64,000 bases of DNA from NCBI GenBank assembly GCA_036275915.1, contig DASUCV010000002.1, positions 1 through 64,000 of the forward strand, written 5' to 3'. The DNA is from Candidatus Polarisedimenticolaceae bacterium (GTDB taxonomy: Bacteria; Acidobacteriota; Polarisedimenticolia; Polarisedimenticolales; DASRJG01). This document shows, piece after piece, positions 55,410-64,000 of this stretch (positions within the stretch are counted from its first letter, which is position 1; each line of letters opens with the position of its first letter). A program made the translations under genes and the position numbers. The notes under the pieces were generated by a model. The model was not told where the DNA came from. It worked only from the letters and a program-made list of their open reading frames with translations, and did no database searches.

Positions 55410-56132
55410 ATGCGCTGGATCGTCGGGGATGTCCACGGGTGCGCCCGCGAGCTCGAGGACCTCCTCAATCACATCGGTTTCTCGGCCGGGCGCGACCAGC
55501 TGTGGAGCGCCGGCGATCTGGTCAACACCGGACCGGACTCGCTCGCGGCGCTCCGGCTCTGGCGCGACGCGGGAGGACGAACCGTCCTCGGCAACCACGA
55601 CGTCTACGCGCTCCTCGCTCGCTCCGGCAGCGCGCCGCGGCGGAGGGACCGTCTCGACGAGCTCTTCGCGGCGGCGGATGCGGACGATCTCCTGGAGCGC
55701 CTGCGCGCGTCGCCCGCGATGCACGACTTCGGCGGCGTCTTGCTCGTCCACGCCGGCCTCCACCCGCGGTGGCTCGACCTCGACGCCGTCGCCGCGCGCG
55801 TCGCCGCGCAGCCGCACGACGACGGCTGGCTCCGGAGCGACGACGTGACGTTCCTCACCCGCGTCCGGTGCTGCGACGCGTTCGGCGAGCGCGCGCGTTT
55901 CACGGGCCGGCCGGAGGACGCGCCTCCCCCGTTCAAGCCGTGGGACGCCTTCTACACCGGCGAGGATCTCGTCGTGCACGGCCACTGGGCGATGCGCGGC
56001 TTCTACCGCTCCGAGCGCACGCTCGGCCTCGACTCCGCGTGCGTGTACGGCGGACGCCTCACGGCCTGGTGCCCCGAGGAGGACCGCATCGCGTCCGTCC
56101 CCTGCCGGAGCCCGCGCGGCTATCTCGTCTAG
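55410..56132 (+). CDS. Metallophosphoesterase, ApaH/PrpE-like
   Basis: A 240-residue calcineurin-like phosphoesterase. The metal motifs are GDVHGC (about 6-11), GDLVNTGP (about 35-42), GNHD (about 61-64), VHAGLH and VVHGHW. The ordering matches symmetrical bis(5'-nucleosyl)-tetraphosphatase and protein phosphatase PrpE families, so diadenosine tetraphosphate or phosphoprotein are possible substrates. It is divergent from the HEAT gene and converges on boxB, with two bases between the stops. Confidence 0.83.
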   Translation: MRWIVGDVHGCARELEDLLNHIGFSAGRDQLWSAGDLVNTGPDSLAALRLWRDAGGRTVLGNHDVYALLARSGSAPRRRDRLDELFAAADADDLLERLRASPAMHDFGGVLLVHAGLHPRWLDLDAVAARVAAQPHDDGWLRSDDVTFLTRVRCCDAFGERARFTGRPEDAPPPFKPWDAFYTGEDLVVHGHWAMRGFYRSERTLGLDSACVYGGRLTAWCPEEDRIASVPCRSPRGYLV

Positions 56133-56134
56133 AG

Positions 56135-57540
<1,406 letters not shown>

Positions 57541-57541
<1 letters not shown>

Positions 57542-59193
57542 CACGTTCTCCGGAAGTCGAAGGCGGGCCGCTCGGGCTTGCCGTAGAGGGTGAGCGCGCC
57601 GCGCTCGCCGACGGCGTTGGGACGCTGGAAGACCCAGTTCTGCCACGCCGAGAGGCGCGCGAAGATCTTGCTGTCCGCGTTCTCGGCCCCGGGGAAGCGG
57701 AGGCTCGCCTCGAGCCCGGTGAGCGCGTCGGGAGAGAGGCTCACGCGCTCCTCGATCGCGACGCGCACCTCGTCGTCGTAGTCGATCTCGTCGGCCACGA
57801 CGGTCACGAGGCCGGCCTCCTCCGCGTCCGTCGGATCGTACGCGCGGGGCGCTGCGAGGAGATCCTCGGCGGCTCCCGGCTTTCCCTGGAAACGGACGGC
57901 GAGCCGCGAGAGGCCGTGGGACATCGGGTAGGCGCCGCCGTTCATCGGCGTCACGGCGATCGCGACCGGCCGGTCGTTGTCGGCGAGCATGTAGGAGCGG
58001 TCGGCGGCGAGGGCCAGCTCGAAGAGCGTCCCCGCGAAGCACGAGCCGGGCTCGACGAGCGCGAAGAAGCTCCGCGCGGTCAGGTCGAGCCGGCGGAGGA
58101 CGCGCGCAACGAAGAACCTCACCTCGTCGACGAACCAGTCGCCGGCGCCCTCCGCGAGGGCGCGGTCGACCGCGAGGCAAGTCACGAGGTCGCCCTGCGT
58201 TCGCAGCAGCACGAGCCCGATCTCGTCCTCGTTGTGCCTGAGGTGGAGGAGCGCTTCGTCGATTTCGCGGAACGCCTGGAGCGGCCACCACGACGCCCCG
58301 GCGGCACGCGCGGCCGCGGCATCGAGGGGAACGCCGGAGGCGGGTCCGGCGACCGTGAGGGTCGCGACCCGCTTGTCGCGCTCGATCGCGAGCGCGACGT
58401 GCTCCCACCGGATCGTGTCGCCGTCGCGGCTGGAGGCGAGCGGCGTGAGCGCGATGCCGCGCTTCGACCGTGCCGGCGATGCGGCGGCGAGGGCGGCGGC
58501 ACGGCGGCTCACCGCGTCGGCGAACCGGCTGCGCGTCGCGATCTCGTCGACCAGTCCCCAGGAGATGGCGCGCTTCCCCTTGACCCCTTCCGCGATCGTG
58601 CAGAAGACGTCGGCGAGATCGCGGCGCACCTTGCGCTTGTCGACGAGGCGCGTCAGACCACCGGTCCCGGGAAGGACGCCGAGGAGCGGCACCTCGGGAA
58701 GGCTCACCGCGGAGTTGCCGTCGTCGACGAGGATGATCTCGTCGCACGCGAGCGCCAGTTCGTAGCCGCCGCCGGCGCAGATCCCGTTCAACGCCGCGAG
58801 GTACTTCTGCCCCGAATGCGCCGACGCATCTTCGATGGCGAGGCGCGTCTCGTTCGTGAACTTGCAGAAGTTGACCTTGAAGGCGTGGGACGAGGTCGCG
58901 AGCATGTTGATGTTGGCGCCGGCGCAGAAGACCCGGTCGTTCGCGCCGCCGATCACGACGCACCGCACTCCGGGGTGCTCGAAGCGGAGACGCTGGACGG
59001 CGTCGTACAACTCGATGTCGACGCCGAGGTCGTAGGAGTTCAGCTTGAGCCGATAGCCGGGCCGGAGGGGCTTGTCCTCCTGAACGGCCATCGTCAGGCG
59101 CGCGATCTCACCGTCGATCGCGAGCTTCCAGTGCTGGTAGGTGTCCGGCGTGCGCGCGAAGGTGACCGGATCGGGGTTCGTGGTCGTCTCCAA
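57541..59193 (-). CDS. boxC: Benzoyl-CoA-dihydrodiol lyase (BoxC)
   Basis: A 550-residue enoyl-CoA hydratase-superfamily enzyme that opens the ring of the epoxidised benzoyl-CoA. Typical blocks are VVIGGANDRVFCAGANINML, KYLAALNGICAGGGYELALACDEI, SLPEVPLLGVLPGTGGLTRL and ISWGLVDEIA. The C-terminal half repeats the fold (GSCFAGTLFELALAADRSYML). The TTG at 59193 is preceded by GGAGGAAG and is the likely start, since the upstream extension reads through the operator region. It is coupled to boxB. Confidence 0.93.
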
Positions 59194-59222
59194 GGGGGCT
59201 TCCTCCGAGAATGTGGAGGCCA

Positions 59223-59279
59223 GCACTATACTGCATGAACTCGGCCCTGGAAACGGCGCGATCACTGCACTATAGTGCA
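59223..59279. promoter_or_regulatory. Probable BoxR operator: palindrome plus half-palindrome
   Basis: TGCACTATAGTGCA at 59266-59279 is a perfect 14-bp palindrome only three bases from the boxR ATG. A second, imperfect copy GCACTATACTGCA is at 59223-59235, thirty bases from the boxC start. TGCA-containing sequences are the known operators of BzdR/BoxR regulators in Azoarcus. The two sites flank the divergent boxC and boxR starts, fitting repression of both. Confidence 0.78.
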
Positions 59280-59282
59280 TGC

Positions 59283-60029
59283 ATGCCTCGCGGTGACTAC
59301 CTGCCGCTCATGGCGGCGCGCATCCGGCGGCTCCGCGAGGGCCGCGGCTGGAGCCGTCCCGATCTCGCGTCGCGCTCCGGCCTCTCCGTCCGTTACCTCG
59401 CGCGCATCGAAGCCGGGGACGGCAACGTCTCCCTCCTCCGCCTCGCGGATCTCGCCGAGGCGCTCGGCACAACCCCCGAGGTCCTCTTGCGCGCGCCGCG
59501 GCCGCGGAGCCCGCTCGTCGTCCTGGTCGGCATGCGCGGGGCCGGCAAGAGCACGGTCGGTCCGCTGCTCGCCGCCGCCCTCGGCCGCCCGTTCGTCGAG
59601 ATGGACGAGCGCGTCCAGGACGCCGCCGGGCTTCCTCTGGATCAGATCTTCGAACTGCACGGCGAGCGTCACTACCGCCGCCTCGAGAGGGAAACGCTCC
59701 AGGCGATCCTCGACGAGGCGCGGCCGGCCGTCGTCGCCGCGGCGGGAGGCGTCGTCAACGAGCCCGCCTCCTGGAAGGCTCTCCTCGACCGCACGACGGT
59801 CGTCTGGCTCCGCGCGACACCCGAGGACCACTGGCGCCGCGTGATCGCGCAGGGCGACCGCCGGCCGATGGCCGACCATCCCGACGCGATGGCCGAGCTT
59901 CGCGCGGTGCTCGCCGCCCGCGAGACCCGCTACGCGCAGGCGCACGTCGTCGTCGACACCTCGGGACGCCGGCCCGCTTCGATCGTGAAGGCGATCGTCG
60001 ACGAGGTCGGCGAGGCGGGCGCCGCGTGA
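59283..60029 (+). CDS. boxR: BoxR-like regulator: XRE helix-turn-helix fused to shikimate-kinase-like domain
   Basis: A 248-residue two-domain regulator. The N-terminal XRE helix-turn-helix spans about 10-65 (RIRRLREGRGWSRPDLASRSGL, SVRYLARIEAGDGN). The shikimate-kinase-like domain (about 75-245) has the Walker A GMRGAGKST and VVAAAGGVVNEPASW. In BoxR/BzdR this domain senses benzoyl-CoA rather than phosphorylating shikimate. The ATG at 59283 lies inside a TGCATGCATG run. It is divergent from boxC, and its stop overlaps the next gene (GTGA). Confidence 0.92.
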   Translation: MPRGDYLPLMAARIRRLREGRGWSRPDLASRSGLSVRYLARIEAGDGNVSLLRLADLAEALGTTPEVLLRAPRPRSPLVVLVGMRGAGKSTVGPLLAAALGRPFVEMDERVQDAAGLPLDQIFELHGERHYRRLERETLQAILDEARPAVVAAAGGVVNEPASWKALLDRTTVVWLRATPEDHWRRVIAQGDRRPMADHPDAMAELRAVLAARETRYAQAHVVVDTSGRRPASIVKAIVDEVGEAGAA

Positions 60030-60868
60030 GCGCCGACGTTCTCGGTCCGGCCGTCGCGGGGTCGTGGTACCCGTCCGATCGCGACGCGCTCGCCGGGCTC
60101 GTCGATCGCCTGCTCGAGAAGGCGGAGGGCGGCGCCGCCCGCGCCGTCATCGCCCCGCACGCGGGCTATGCGTACTCGGGGCCGCTCGCGGCGGCGGCTC
60201 TGCGCGCGCTCGAGACGAGCGGCCTCCGTCGCGTGATCCTCCTCGGCCCCAGCCACCACCACGGGTTCGCCGGCGCGGCCGTTCCGAGGGCGGCGCGCGC
60301 GTGCCGCACGCCGCTCGGCGATCTCCCGATCGACCGCGAGGCGGTCCTCTCCCTCGCCGAGCAGCCGGGGTTCCGGGCGGACGATCGCGTCTTCGTCCGC
60401 GAGCACGCGCTCGAGAGCGAGCTGCCGTTCCTGCAGCGGCTTCTCGCGGAGACGCCCGCGATCGTCCCGATCCTCCTCGGAGGCGGTGCCACGATCGACG
60501 ACGCGGCGGCCGTCGCCCGGGCCGTCGCACCGTTCGTCGACGCGGCGACACGCGTCGTCGTCTCCTCCGACTTCACGCACTACGGCACGCGCTTCGACTA
60601 CGTCCCGTTCGCGGACGCCGTGCCGGAGCGGATCGCAGCGCTCGACCGCGGCGCACTCCAGGCGATCGAGGCCGGTGACGCCACCGGGTTCGCGCGCTAC
60701 GTCGACGCGACGGGGGCGACGATCTGCGGCCGGCGGGCGATCGACGTCCTGCTCCGGCTTCCCGCCGGCGCGCGCGGCGGCCGCACGGTCGCGTACGACA
60801 CCTCGGGGCGCCAGACGGGGACCTGGGACCACTCGGTCTCCTACGCCGCGGTCGAGCTCTTTCCGTGA
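60026..60868 (+). CDS. amrB: AmmeMemoRadiSam system protein B (Memo family)
   Basis: A 280-residue protein of the Memo/AmrB family, structurally like extradiol dioxygenases. Blocks: GPAVAGSWYPSDRDAL, VIAPHAGYAYSGPLAAAAL, LGPSHHHGFAGAAVP, HALESELPFLQ, VVSSDFTHYGTRFDY and ISYAAVE-type ending. The His/Asp/Cys site is recognisable in the HAGY, SHHH and SSDFTHYG motifs. The system also uses AmrA and a radical SAM protein, and only AmrA is adjacent. Its exact reaction is not established. Confidence 0.87.
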   Translation: MSADVLGPAVAGSWYPSDRDALAGLVDRLLEKAEGGAARAVIAPHAGYAYSGPLAAAALRALETSGLRRVILLGPSHHHGFAGAAVPRAARACRTPLGDLPIDREAVLSLAEQPGFRADDRVFVREHALESELPFLQRLLAETPAIVPILLGGGATIDDAAAVARAVAPFVDAATRVVVSSDFTHYGTRFDYVPFADAVPERIAALDRGALQAIEAGDATGFARYVDATGATICGRRAIDVLLRLPAGARGGRTVAYDTSGRQTGTWDHSVSYAAVELFP

Positions 60869-61467
60869 TGCCGCCGCTCGTCGCCGCGGAGGGCGCCTGG
60901 CTCCTGCGCCTGGCGCGCGCCGCGATCGCGGAGACGTTTCAGGGCGAAGGCCCGCTCGAGGCCGCGCTCGCCTCGCGCCCCGAGAGCGCCTCGCTCGCGG
61001 CCGTGCGCGCGTGCTTCGTGACCCTCGAGATCCGGGACCGTGAAGGACGGCTCGGCCTGCGCGGGTGCATCGGCTCGACCGAGCCGCGCCGGATCCTCCC
61101 CGAAGCGGTCGCCCTCGCGGCGCGGCAGGCGGCGTTCGAGGACCCCCGATTCGCGCCGCTCTCCGCCGAGGAGCTTCCGGCGGTCGTCCTCAGCGTCTCC
61201 GCGCTGACCCCGCTCGTACCCGCATCGAGTCCCACCGGCATCGTTCCGGGTCGCGACGGGGTCGTTCTCGTCGCCCAGGGACGCCAAGCCGTTTTCCTTC
61301 CGGAGGTCGCGGAGCGCCACGGGTGGGACGCCCCGGAGCTCCTCGCGCAGCTCGCCAGGAAGGCCGGCCTCCCCCGGGGGGCGTGGCAGCGCGCCCGGCT
61401 CTTCGTCTTCACGAGCGAGCGTTTCGCCGAGGGACCCCTGGGCGCTGGTAGAATCCACGGGCCTTGA
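60868..61467 (+). CDS. amrA: AmmeMemoRadiSam system protein A (AMMECR1 family)
   Basis: A 199-residue AMMECR1-domain protein. The signature LRGCIGSTEPRRILPEAVALAARQAAFEDPRF is split at about 57-95, and ELPAVVLSVSALTPL and FLPEVAERHGWDAPELLAQL follow. The ATG overlaps the previous stop by one base; the GTG three bases upstream is an alternative start. The protein acts with AmrB in an undefined process. Its gene is also overlapped by ctaB. Confidence 0.87.
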   Translation: MPPLVAAEGAWLLRLARAAIAETFQGEGPLEAALASRPESASLAAVRACFVTLEIRDREGRLGLRGCIGSTEPRRILPEAVALAARQAAFEDPRFAPLSAEELPAVVLSVSALTPLVPASSPTGIVPGRDGVVLVAQGRQAVFLPEVAERHGWDAPELLAQLARKAGLPRGAWQRARLFVFTSERFAEGPLGAGRIHGP

Positions 61468-62402
61468 GCGAATACGAGCCCCAGCCCCTTTCCGAAGCGC
61501 CCTCGGTCGCCGAGGCGTGGGCGAACGTCTTCCCGCGAGGCGTGGGCCTCGGCGCCGTCCTCCGCGACGCCGCCGCGCTCACCAAGCCGCGCATCACGTC
61601 GATGGTCGTCTTCACGACGGCGATGGGCCTCTTCCTCGCCCATGGAGGCATCGGTCCCGCGCGGACCGCGGCGCTCCTCGTCGGCCAGGCGCTCCTCGTC
61701 GGCTCGGCGAACATCTTCAACAGCTGGGCGGAGCGCGAGCAGGACGGGCGGATGCTGCGGACGCGGCAACGGCCGCTCCCGGCGGGCCGGCTCGACCCGT
61801 GGTTCGCCTTCGCGCTGGCGATCGGATGCGGCGTGTTCGCGGTGCCGATCCTCGCCCTCGCGATCAACCCGCTCACGGCGCTGCTGGGCGCGATCGCGCA
61901 CGCGACGTACGTCCTCGTCTACACGCCGCTCAAACGCGTCTCTCCGCTCGCGCTCGAGGTCGGCGCGATCCCCGGCGCCATCCCGCCGCTCATGGGCTGG
62001 ACCGCCGCCACCGGCTCGCTCGCCCTTCCCGGCTTCTTCCTCTTCGGCATCCTCTTCTTCTGGCAGGTGCCGCACTTCCTCGCGATCGCGATCTACCTCG
62101 AAGAGGACTACCGCCGCGGCGGGTTCAAGGTCCTGACCGTCGAGCGAGGCGCCGCCACGGCGGGCCATCGCCTCGCCGCCTACACGCTGGTGCTCGTCGC
62201 GATCAGCCTCTTGGCGCAGCCGCTCGGTCTCGCGGGCCCGCTCTACACGGCGGCCGCAGCGGTCCTCGGCGCGGGCTTCGTCGCGATGGCGTGGCCGGGC
62301 TTCTCCGGGAGCGCCGGCGGTGCGTGGGCGCGCCGCGCCATGCTGTACTCGATCGCTTGGCTCACGGCGCTCATGGTGGCCCTGGTCGCGTTCGCACGTT
62401 GA
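61464..62402 (+). CDS. ctaB: Heme O synthase (protoheme IX farnesyltransferase)
   Basis: A 312-residue UbiA-family membrane enzyme adding a farnesyl group to heme B for heme-copper oxidases. Blocks: LTKPRITSMVVFTTAMG, NIFNSWAEREQDGRMLRTRQRPLP (the polar prenyl-binding motif, with Glu for one Asp), YTPLKRVSPLALEVGAIPGAIPPLMGW and FFWQVPHFLAIA. About nine transmembrane segments. The TTG start overlaps the AmrA stop. The cox genes it serves are not in the window. Confidence 0.9.
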   Translation: MSEYEPQPLSEAPSVAEAWANVFPRGVGLGAVLRDAAALTKPRITSMVVFTTAMGLFLAHGGIGPARTAALLVGQALLVGSANIFNSWAEREQDGRMLRTRQRPLPAGRLDPWFAFALAIGCGVFAVPILALAINPLTALLGAIAHATYVLVYTPLKRVSPLALEVGAIPGAIPPLMGWTAATGSLALPGFFLFGILFFWQVPHFLAIAIYLEEDYRRGGFKVLTVERGAATAGHRLAAYTLVLVAISLLAQPLGLAGPLYTAAAAVLGAGFVAMAWPGFSGSAGGAWARRAMLYSIAWLTALMVALVAFAR

Positions 62403-64000
62403 CGAGGACCGAGGAGATCGTCGCTGCGCACGCCGTCGGCTGGCGCGGCGGCGCGCCCCCGGCCTCCGGCGACGTCGTCTGGATCAGGCCCGACCGCCTC
62501 ATGACCCACGACAATACGTCGGCGGTGATCGCGCGCTTCCGTGCGTCCGGCCGGGCCGCCGTCGCCGATCCCCGGCGCCTCGTCGTCGCGCTCGACCACG
62601 ACGTCCAGAACCGCTCGCCGGAGCATCGCGCGAAGTACGCCGCCATCGAGGCGTTCGCGCGGTCCCAGGGGATCGAGTTCCACGCCGCAGGCTCGGGGAT
62701 CGGGCACCAGCTCATGATCGAGCGCGGGCACGTGAGGCCGGGCGGCCTCGTCGCCGCGGCGGATTCGCACGCGAACATGTACGGCGCCGAAGGGGCGCTG
62801 GGCGTCCCCGTGACGCGATCGGACGCGGCGGCGATCTGGGCGTCGGGGCTCTTCTGGTGGGAGATCCCGCCGGTCGTCCGCGTCAGGCTCGAGGGACGGC
62901 TCCCCGCGGGCAGCACCGGCAAGGATGCCGCGCTGGTCTTGTGCGCGCTCTACCCCGACGATGCGAACGGGTCCTCGGTGGAATTCTCCGGCCCCGGCCT
63001 TGCGACGCTTGCCGCCGACGACCGCCTCACGCTCGCGAACCTGACGACCGAGTGGGGAGCGGCGGCCTGCGTCGTCGACGACGGCGCCGCCGGCCCGCGC
63101 GAAGGCTACACGGCGACGATCACGCTCGACCTGGCGGAGGTGGGCCCGCACGTCGCCGGCCCCGACACGCTCACGTCGGTTTCGCCGCTCGCCGCGATCG
63201 CTCCGCGCAAGATCGCGATCCGGAAGGCGTACCTCGTGTCGTGCGCCGGCGCGCGCGCCTCGGACCTCGCGGCGGCGGCCGCGGCGCTCGAGGGCGGCCG
63301 CGTCGCGCCCGGAGTGCGCCTCTACCTCTCGGCCGCGAGCGCCGCGGTCGAGCGCGAGGCGCGCGCGGAAGGAAGCTGGGACGCGCTCGTCGCCGCCGGG
63401 GCCACGGTCCTGCCCTCCGGCTGCGGACCGTGCATCGGGCTCGGGGAAGGACTGCTCGCCGACGGCGAGACGGGGATCAGTGCGTCGAACCGGAACTTCA
63501 AGGGCCGCATGGGCTCGCCGAAGGCCGCCTGCTGGCTCGCGAGCCCGGCCGTCGTCGCCGCGTCGGCGCGCGCCGGCTTCATCACGGGCCCGGGCGGGAT
63601 GCCGGCGCGAACGCCGCCGCGTGCGATCGTCCGCCATGCGTCTCGCGCCGCCGCGGTCGCCGGTCCACGTTCCCCGCGGCGGGTCGAGGGGCGGCTCGTC
63701 ACCTTCCTGCGCGACGGCGTCGACACCGACGCGCTGTGCCCCGCGCGCTTCGTCTACGCCGACGCCACGCCACCCGAACAGTTGGCGTCCGCGGTGCTCG
63801 AGGCGCTCGATCCCTCTTTCGCCCCCTCGGTCCGTCCGGGTGACATCCTCGTCGCCGGGGCGCGGTTCGGAATCGGATCGAGCCGCGAGCAGGCGGTCCT
63901 CGCTCTGCGGGCGCTCGGCATCGCGGCGGTCGTCGCCGCGTCGCTCGCACCGGCGTTCCGCCGGAACGCGTGGAACAACGGCCTCCTCGCCGTCGAGGCC
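62399..64000 (+). CDS. Aconitase-family dehydratase, fused large and swivel domains, C-terminus off the right edge
   Basis: At least 534 residues, continuing past the window. The TTG start overlaps the ctaB stop. The N-terminus reads LMTHDNTSAVIARF, and VAAADSHANMYGAEGALG follows. The [4Fe-4S] cysteines appear as SCAGAR and CGPCIGLGEG. A swivel domain with GDILVAGARFGIGSSREQAVLALRALG follows in the same chain, so both LeuC- and LeuD-type parts are fused, as in homoaconitases and aconitases. Which hydroxy-acid it acts on (isopropylmalate, homocitrate or citrate) cannot be told. SCAGAR replaces the usual SCTNGR. Confidence 0.78.
   Translation, partial: MTRTEEIVAAHAVGWRGGAPPASGDVVWIRPDRLMTHDNTSAVIARFRASGRAAVADPRRLVVALDHDVQNRSPEHRAKYAAIEAFARSQGIEFHAAGSGIGHQLMIERGHVRPGGLVAAADSHANMYGAEGALGVPVTRSDAAAIWASGLFWWEIPPVVRVRLEGRLPAGSTGKDAALVLCALYPDDANGSSVEFSGPGLATLAADDRLTLANLTTEWGAAACVVDDGAAGPREGYTATITLDLAEVGPHVAGPDTLTSVSPLAAIAPRKIAIRKAYLVSCAGARASDLAAAAAALEGGRVAPGVRLYLSAASAAVEREARAEGSWDALVAAGATVLPSGCGPCIGLGEGLLADGETGISASNRNFKGRMGSPKAACWLASPAVVAASARAGFITGPGGMPARTPPRAIVRHASRAAAVAGPRSPRRVEGRLVTFLRDGVDTDALCPARFVYADATPPEQLASAVLEALDPSFAPSVRPGDILVAGARFGIGSSREQAVLALRALGIAAVVAASLAPAFRRNAWNNGLLAVEA

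Overview
The window is GC-rich DNA from a diderm (Gram-negative type) bacterium. LptD shows an LPS-bearing outer membrane, and cytochrome bd, heme O synthase and an aerobic benzoyl-CoA pathway show aerobic or microaerobic life. The mixture of a YaaT/PSP1 protein, DUF11 surface proteins, a bacterial topoisomerase VI B subunit and box genes is most like Acidobacteriota (Thermoanaerobaculia- or Vicinamibacteria-like). That assignment is inferred from gene content and was not tested. No rRNA, tRNA, CRISPR array or complete insertion sequence was recognised.

Region 1-3526 is the most unusual part: a chromosomal integron. Four attC recombination sites (102-108 bp) separate small cassettes. They encode a truncated ORF, a putative lipoprotein, an LprI-like protein, and two copies of a cassette with no convincing gene. 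An integron integrase (intI) follows. The cassettes and intI all read leftward, and the presumed attI lies beyond the 3' end of intI, the reverse of the usual integron layout. Every cassette carries matching core boxes at its two ends, which gives strong internal proof of the structure.

Region 3595-10721 is a leftward envelope operon: lptD, an RmlD-like reductase, an NAD-dependent epimerase and a kinase-like/DUF92 membrane protein, joined by 4-base stop/start overlaps, preceded by a GNAT acetyltransferase and a small Cys-containing protein. A 305-bp gap with DnaA-box-like inverted repeats separates it from 11027-18478. That stretch has a secreted Tyr/Pro-rich protein, an RpoD-family sigma factor, a two-gene glutamine-dependent NAD synthetase, a c-type cytochrome, YceI, RsmI, a YaaT-like protein and SmpB.

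Region 18585-31791 holds a NatAB-type ABC exporter, agmatinase, topoisomerase VI B without its A partner nearby, cydAB, a GntR regulator, an ABC-F ATPase, a DUF72 protein and a DUF362 protein. Region 31893-39765 is a rightward cluster of four exported DUF11-type proteins ending in a 1612-residue protein with a predicted outer-membrane barrel.

Region 39768-48283 contains an M1 peptidase, a PAS/degenerate GGDEF/PilZ protein, a cstA-peptidase-hydrolase run, thiamine pyrophosphokinase and a cold-shock protein. Region 48501-55340 is protein quality control and translation: Lon, Hsp20, an EF-G paralogue and a HEAT-repeat protein. Region 55410-64000 contains a phosphoesterase, then boxB and boxC for aerobic benzoyl-CoA degradation. 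These diverge from boxR across a perfect palindrome that is probably the BoxR operator. boxR begins a translationally coupled run with AmmeMemoRadiSam proteins B and A, ctaB and a fused aconitase-family dehydratase that runs off the right edge.
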